The position numbers and the translations under genes are program-made. The notes below the pieces were generated by a model. It had not been told where the DNA came from. It did not search any database and saw only the letters and a program-made list of their open reading frames with translations. Below are positions 22,105 through 25,246 of a DNA stretch of 25,246 bases, one piece after another. The stretch lies in the IMG/VR virus record IMGVR_UViG_3300037189_025967, positions 1 to 25,246 of that record, one strand, 5' to 3'. Every line of letters begins with the position of its first letter. Positions within the stretch are counted from its first letter, which is position 1. The DNA comes from a virus.

Positions 22105-23759
22105 CACATGCTGATCCTCCAGTACCCTTGCAGATACTTTGGCTCGATGACAGTGGTCCAATAACCATTAAGCCATCTGTATGTTCGATTGGATCTCGTG
22201 TTTAACACGTACTCCAATGCACTGGCGTTATCTCCGGCATTCCACGACACTTGCCAGTTTGATCCGTTAAATTCCACGATATCGTTGGCCTTGCTGGTCA
22301 TTGCACCCCACGCAACGCTGCTTTCTGATGCATCCTCGGTTAACAGATATCGTTGGCCAATGGCGGCTTCTGGTAGGTTTATGTTTGGCCCGCTGGTGTG
22401 TGGGTCAACAATGGCACTAACGGCAGGCAATGTCGGTGTTGGGTATGTTTCAGAGTCCGGTGTCCATATGATTTGATTTTGATCAACCGTATCTATATCT
22501 ATCCATCCAACGACATCGGTGTTGGTTTGATCTATGTCTTCAATGGTCTTTAGGCGTATCTGGCTAGCGTTTGATCCATAACTGCTGTATGGTTTGATGC
22601 TGCCGTACAAGGTCAGCAATCTCCACCAAGCTAAGTTACCTCCTGGATAGGTAACGGCTTGCAATCCCAGTGCAGCAAGGCTGCCCGGAGCGATGTCCGC
22701 AAAGGTATTATCACCACCTACCGTGTTGATAAACTGCAAAGAGGTGTCGTTGTAAATGACACAGTTCAGATCGCTACCGATTATTGCCGTGCGGATATCC
22801 TTGACAACTTGATTGATGTCACTGCTGGTGATGATGCATGTGTGATCATTCCATTTAAAACTCAGTCCTGAGGTGAACTGCGGAGAATCCATCGAAAATG
22901 TTACCGTTGGCAACCTTTCCTTGTCAACGGTCGATCCAGAGCTATCACACAACAACACTCGATAAGTGCCATCCAAGTTTGGATGGACCTTGATGGTTGC
23001 ATCGCCCGGTGTGGTTATGGTTCTTGAGAAAAACTCGTATTCGGTCCATTCCATTGCCCTGGGATTTTTCTCTCCCTGCACTATGTTGGTAACGATTTGA
23101 TGTATCAAGGATTGCTTCTTGACCTTGGCCGGAGGGTTGATCCATATCGGAACCTTGAACATAAAAGTTGCCACATCAATTGGATTTTCGGTACCAACTG
23201 GGATCGATCGGCTGGTCCATGTGATGTTGTCCTGCATTTCAATATAGCTGAGAACCGTCCAATCAAGTGGATTTACGGAGGTCTGTATGTCAATGGCCGG
23301 GTTATAAAGAACGATTATCTGCTCTAGTAGCTGCTCCTTGATGTCGAGATTGTTGGTCCATATGTCGACCTGCATGGTGACGTCATACGGGACTGGCATG
23401 TGCCGCTCCACAGTATAGCGATTGCCTATCTCGTTGGTGTATCGGCCTAGTTCTTCGTCATATAGGCGCTCGTTTACCTGCACCTTTTGTACTAACTGTG
23501 GATCTTGCCGCCGAGATGCGTTCATGTTCAACGAGCTGATAAAACAGGTAATGAATGGTACTGATAGTACCTTGTTTTCACTGTTACCCTTGACTATCGA
23601 TGCGGCGATCCTTGATGGATCGCCGTACCGACAGGGAACCTTGATGAGTTCCTCGGTGTTGTTTGGACCGTTTCTGCCGGTCTTAACGTTAAACCCGCTG
23701 AATGCCCGGATAAACTGAAGTCGATACTGCCGTAGCTGCGCTGAATACCAATATTGCAT
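22104..23759 (-). CDS. gp15: Tail sheath stabiliser / tail completion protein, gp15-like, with long C-terminal extension
   Basis: 551 residues. The N-terminal ~240 residues follow the T4 gp15 plan: an aromatic start (QYWYSAQLRQYRLQFIRAFS), VPCRYGDPSRIAASI, a mid strand VPFITCFISSLNMNA, the VPYDVTMQVDIWTNNLDIKE segment (about 121-140) with QLLEQIIVLYNPAIDI, and VPIWINPPAKV. gp15 caps the top of the tail and locks sheath and tube so the tail can join the head. T4 gp15 is 272 residues; here about 300 extra residues follow. They include an Asn/Thr-rich strand region and near the C-terminus AIGQRYLLTEDA, EFNGSNWQVSWNAG and YRWLNGYW, which resemble small carbohydrate- or fibre-type beta modules. 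The gene starts 5 nt after a late box, with no ribosome-binding site in that gap. Confidence 0.75.
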   Translation of the reverse strand: MQYWYSAQLRQYRLQFIRAFSGFNVKTGRNGPNNTEELIKVPCRYGDPSRIAASIVKGNSENKVLSVPFITCFISSLNMNASRRQDPQLVQKVQVNERLYDEELGRYTNEIGNRYTVERHMPVPYDVTMQVDIWTNNLDIKEQLLEQIIVLYNPAIDIQTSVNPLDWTVLSYIEMQDNITWTSRSIPVGTENPIDVATFMFKVPIWINPPAKVKKQSLIHQIVTNIVQGEKNPRAMEWTEYEFFSRTITTPGDATIKVHPNLDGTYRVLLCDSSGSTVDKERLPTVTFSMDSPQFTSGLSFKWNDHTCIITSSDINQVVKDIRTAIIGSDLNCVIYNDTSLQFINTVGGDNTFADIAPGSLAALGLQAVTYPGGNLAWWRLLTLYGSIKPYSSYGSNASQIRLKTIEDIDQTNTDVVGWIDIDTVDQNQIIWTPDSETYPTPTLPAVSAIVDPHTSGPNINLPEAAIGQRYLLTEDASESSVAWGAMTSKANDIVEFNGSNWQVSWNAGDNASALEYVLNTRSNRTYRWLNGYWTTVIEPKYLQGYWRISM

Positions 23760-23764
23760 GCTGG

Positions 23765-23772
23765 TATTTACC
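23765..23772 (-). promoter_or_regulatory. Late promoter box, 5 nt before the ATG of the gp15-like gene
   Basis: On the minus strand GGTAAATA matches 6 of 8 bases of TATAAATA, and CCAGC separates it from the ATG at 23759. The spacing equals that at 9186 and 10071. TAAATACCAGCAT is shared base for base with the box at 2579 on the + strand. This could drive the gp15-like gene and the whole glycan operon. Confidence 0.5.
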
Positions 23773-23792
23773 GAACCTATTAGCGACGGAGT

Positions 23793-23812
23793 TTCTGTAA
23801 AATTTTACAGAA
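23793..23812. repeat. Perfect 20-bp palindrome at the endolysin 3' end
   Basis: TTCTGTAAAA is followed directly by its reverse complement TTTTACAGAA. It covers the endolysin stop codon (23805-23807, minus strand) and lies 20 bp upstream of the late box of the gp15-like gene. As RNA it would form a hairpin with some central pairs lost to the loop, without a U-run. A protein-binding operator or an mRNA-end structure are both possible. Confidence 0.6.
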
Positions 23813-24428
23813 CTTGCATGCAGATGGCATATCGACGCTGGCGATCATCAAGGCCGTGGGTGCCGCCGTTGATCTTCTTGGTCATTGCCATCACATCAGA
23901 TCGATCAGCGTCAACGTTGATGTTTCGGCTATTCCAGTACCAGCAGGCTGACCGCACGGCTCCATCAATGTCCTGCAACAGCTCGGGAGTCTGCATGAGC
24001 ATGTCAGTACCATATAATGCTTGTGAACAACGTAGATAGTTTTCCTTTCCGGTAACCTGTATCAGTCCTCTACCGCGGAATTTCCATCCGTCTCCGCTGC
24101 TTTCTGGACCGTTGCCCATGCGGCCACCATATACCTTGTTGGCGATCTTTTCTGGCTGGCGTTGATACGTTGCGGCAAGGTCGTCAGTTGGAAAATACTT
24201 GGGAAATGTCGCCCGTAATCCCTTGGCACCATAGTTGAGATTCTCTTGCACGGCACGGAAATCTCCACTCTCATGTCCTGTCTGGCTAAGCCAACCTGCT
24301 ACTCGCAGCTTGGTGTTGATTTGATAGGTCGGTAATATTTCATATAACGCAGCAAACCATTTCTCGGCATTTGGATTGTTGATGCACTTGGATAGCTTTT
24401 CTGGTGTGAAATCGAAAACAAAAGACAT
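23805..24428 (-). CDS. Endolysin, glycoside hydrolase family 19 (chitinase-like)
   Basis: 207 residues, a single GH19 lysozyme-like domain. Catalytic Glu residues: E53 in LSQTGHESGDF (48-57) and E62 in the following QENLNYGA (61-68). Also GRMGNGPESSGDGWKFRGRG (about 101-120), LIQVTGKENY, ALYGTD and the SACWYWNSRNIN segment are the typical GH19 endolysin sequence. It cleaves peptidoglycan (GlcNAc-MurNAc). No signal peptide is present, so release would need a holin or the enzyme is virion-borne; no holin gene is in the window. AAAGGAAA precedes the ATG. It sits between two virion genes, so it may also act in tail entry (inference). The stop overlaps a palindrome. Confidence 0.9.
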   Translation of the reverse strand: MSFVFDFTPEKLSKCINNPNAEKWFAALYEILPTYQINTKLRVAGWLSQTGHESGDFRAVQENLNYGAKGLRATFPKYFPTDDLAATYQRQPEKIANKVYGGRMGNGPESSGDGWKFRGRGLIQVTGKENYLRCSQALYGTDMLMQTPELLQDIDGAVRSACWYWNSRNINVDADRSDVMAMTKKINGGTHGLDDRQRRYAICMQVL

Positions 24429-24440
24429 GATGGTTTCCTT

Positions 24441-25246
24441 TTAAATGATGTCTGGATCAAGCTTTGGCTTGATTGCCGTGCGTAGATTTTGTTGTTGCTG
24501 TATGGTTGTCCCGTCAGTTAGCACGGTGGTGTTGGTATTGTTGATGAAGCTGACCAAGGTCTGCGTGGCCGGCTGCCACTTGTTGCGCCAGTTGGTCTGT
24601 ACACGCACCCATTTCCCGCTTTCTCTTTGGAACAGTTGCGGAGGATTATAATCATTTCGAAGAAAGTAATCGCCGTTAAGAGGTGTAGCAGGCCAGGTGC
24701 TGCCACTGGCCACTGGTGCGCTGCCGTTTGGTGGTATGCCATCTCCGGTCCATATGTCCTGCCCCAGAAAATTTGGATTCTGTCCTGGTAGGATATAAAA
24801 ATGCTGTGATTGAAAATATCGAAACGGAACTTCTTGCTCAGCTGCTTCGACAATGGCGTCGGAGATCTGATCCTCGGCTGGCTTGGTGCTCATGGCATCC
24901 TTGTTGGTTAGGAAGCCTCCGTCACAATCACCGCTTGGTATGAGATCTCCGCTGGCATCCAGTATTGGACGATCCATGATATCTCGGAATTCCTGGCTAT
25001 CGGTTATTGGATTGCATTTGACTCGCCATAAGTGCGGCCACCACGTTGGGCTGTAGCCCTCGGCCGGGCGTGTGCCTTCTTCAACAACATAAAACTTGCT
25101 GATTGCAGCTGGTGAACCCAGCACCAAATCGTCGCGTTGATGCAATATCTCGATCACATCGCCTGACATCAGCTTTCGACCAATCTGATCAACCATCCTG
25201 TTGAGATGAAATGTTAGGAATATGGTTTCATTGCTGAGGAACAATC
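24441..25246 (-). CDS. Virion structural protein of the neck/tail region (5' end outside window)
   Basis: At least 268 residues; the frame is open to the right edge, and the first start-like codon (TTG 25244) is probably internal. LNRMVDQIGRKLMSGDVIEI, HQRDDLVLG, then FYVVEEGTRPAEGYSPTWW and PHLWRVKCNP, and near the C-terminus GDYFLRNDYNPPQLFQRESG and WVRVQTNWRNKW, form a pattern I recall from virion proteins of T4-like environmental phages, encoded close to neck and gp15 genes. I cannot equate it with T4 gp13 or gp14. The segment DIWTGDGIPPNGSAPVASGS is a flexible linker. It ends 12 bases before the endolysin, the spacing holding the endolysin's ribosome-binding site. Confidence 0.7.
   Translation of the reverse strand, partial: LFLSNETIFLTFHLNRMVDQIGRKLMSGDVIEILHQRDDLVLGSPAAISKFYVVEEGTRPAEGYSPTWWPHLWRVKCNPITDSQEFRDIMDRPILDASGDLIPSGDCDGGFLTNKDAMSTKPAEDQISDAIVEAAEQEVPFRYFQSQHFYILPGQNPNFLGQDIWTGDGIPPNGSAPVASGSTWPATPLNGDYFLRNDYNPPQLFQRESGKWVRVQTNWRNKWQPATQTLVSFINNTNTTVLTDGTTIQQQQNLRTAIKPKLDPDII

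Noticed and set aside
24441-25246. T4 gp14 neck protein
   Set aside because: The sequence lacks the gp14 features that I know from environmental relatives; only a general virion-protein label is supportable.
1-25246. tRNA genes, insertion sequences, integrase or att sites
   Set aside because: Gaps between genes are mostly below 130 bp, and no tRNA-like cloverleaf, transposase or terminal inverted repeat was seen by eye; a tRNAscan run could confirm this.

Overview
The window is part of the genome of a T4-type tailed phage (a contractile-tailed myovirus of the T4 superfamily). The evidence is the consecutive head-assembly genes for portal (gp20), acidic prohead core protein (gp67-like), prohead protease (gp21), scaffold (gp22) and major capsid protein (gp23), a gp15-like tail sheath stabiliser, and T4-type late promoter boxes related to TATAAATA. 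The host cannot be read from the sequence. A GH19 endolysin and enzymes for deoxyhexose glycans suggest a Gram-negative host, and the portal and capsid look more like those of environmental T4-like phages than of enterobacterial T4 (inference).

Layout. 1-8169 (+): the C-terminal end of a repeat-containing, probably tail-associated protein, then portal, a small conserved protein, a tail-fibre-like protein inserted into the head cluster, prohead core, protease, scaffold and major capsid. 8170-8262: a long perfect hairpin and a rho-independent terminator between convergent genes. 8257-9117 (-): a free-standing homing endonuclease (zinc finger, NUMOD3-like section, Vsr-like nuclease) next to the capsid gene. 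9199-10767 (+): two accessory genes, an ArcS/DUF5591-like protein and a probable 2-oxoglutarate/Fe(II)-oxygenase-fold protein, each with a late-promoter box exactly 5 nt before its ATG. 10748-25246 (-): one long, tightly packed operon transcribed from the right edge towards the middle. It starts with virion and lysis genes (structural protein, GH19 endolysin, gp15-like protein), continues through a short CCA-adding-type nucleotidyltransferase, and then runs into about 10.5 kb of glycan genes.

The glycan block holds four consecutive glycosyltransferases of different families (GT34-, GT71-, and GT92/GT2-like, plus a phage GT-A type), a second putative GT-A protein and a GT4 enzyme. It also holds five sugar-nucleotide enzymes: an RfbH-type PLP 3-dehydrase with His in place of the PLP lysine, a minimal two-subunit TPP enzyme, an SDR reductase/epimerase and an RmlB-type 4,6-dehydratase. 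Together these suggest synthesis of a 3,6-dideoxy sugar, possibly extended by a two-carbon branch made by the TPP enzyme, and its transfer to a glycan by the phage's own transferases. Whether the acceptor is the virion, the phage DNA or the host surface is open.

Almost every gene in the block starts within or a few bases from the stop of the previous one, so it is probably translated as a coupled unit after the late tail genes. I saw no tRNA genes, CRISPR arrays, insertion sequences or att sites, and no stretch longer than 300 bases lacks a gene.
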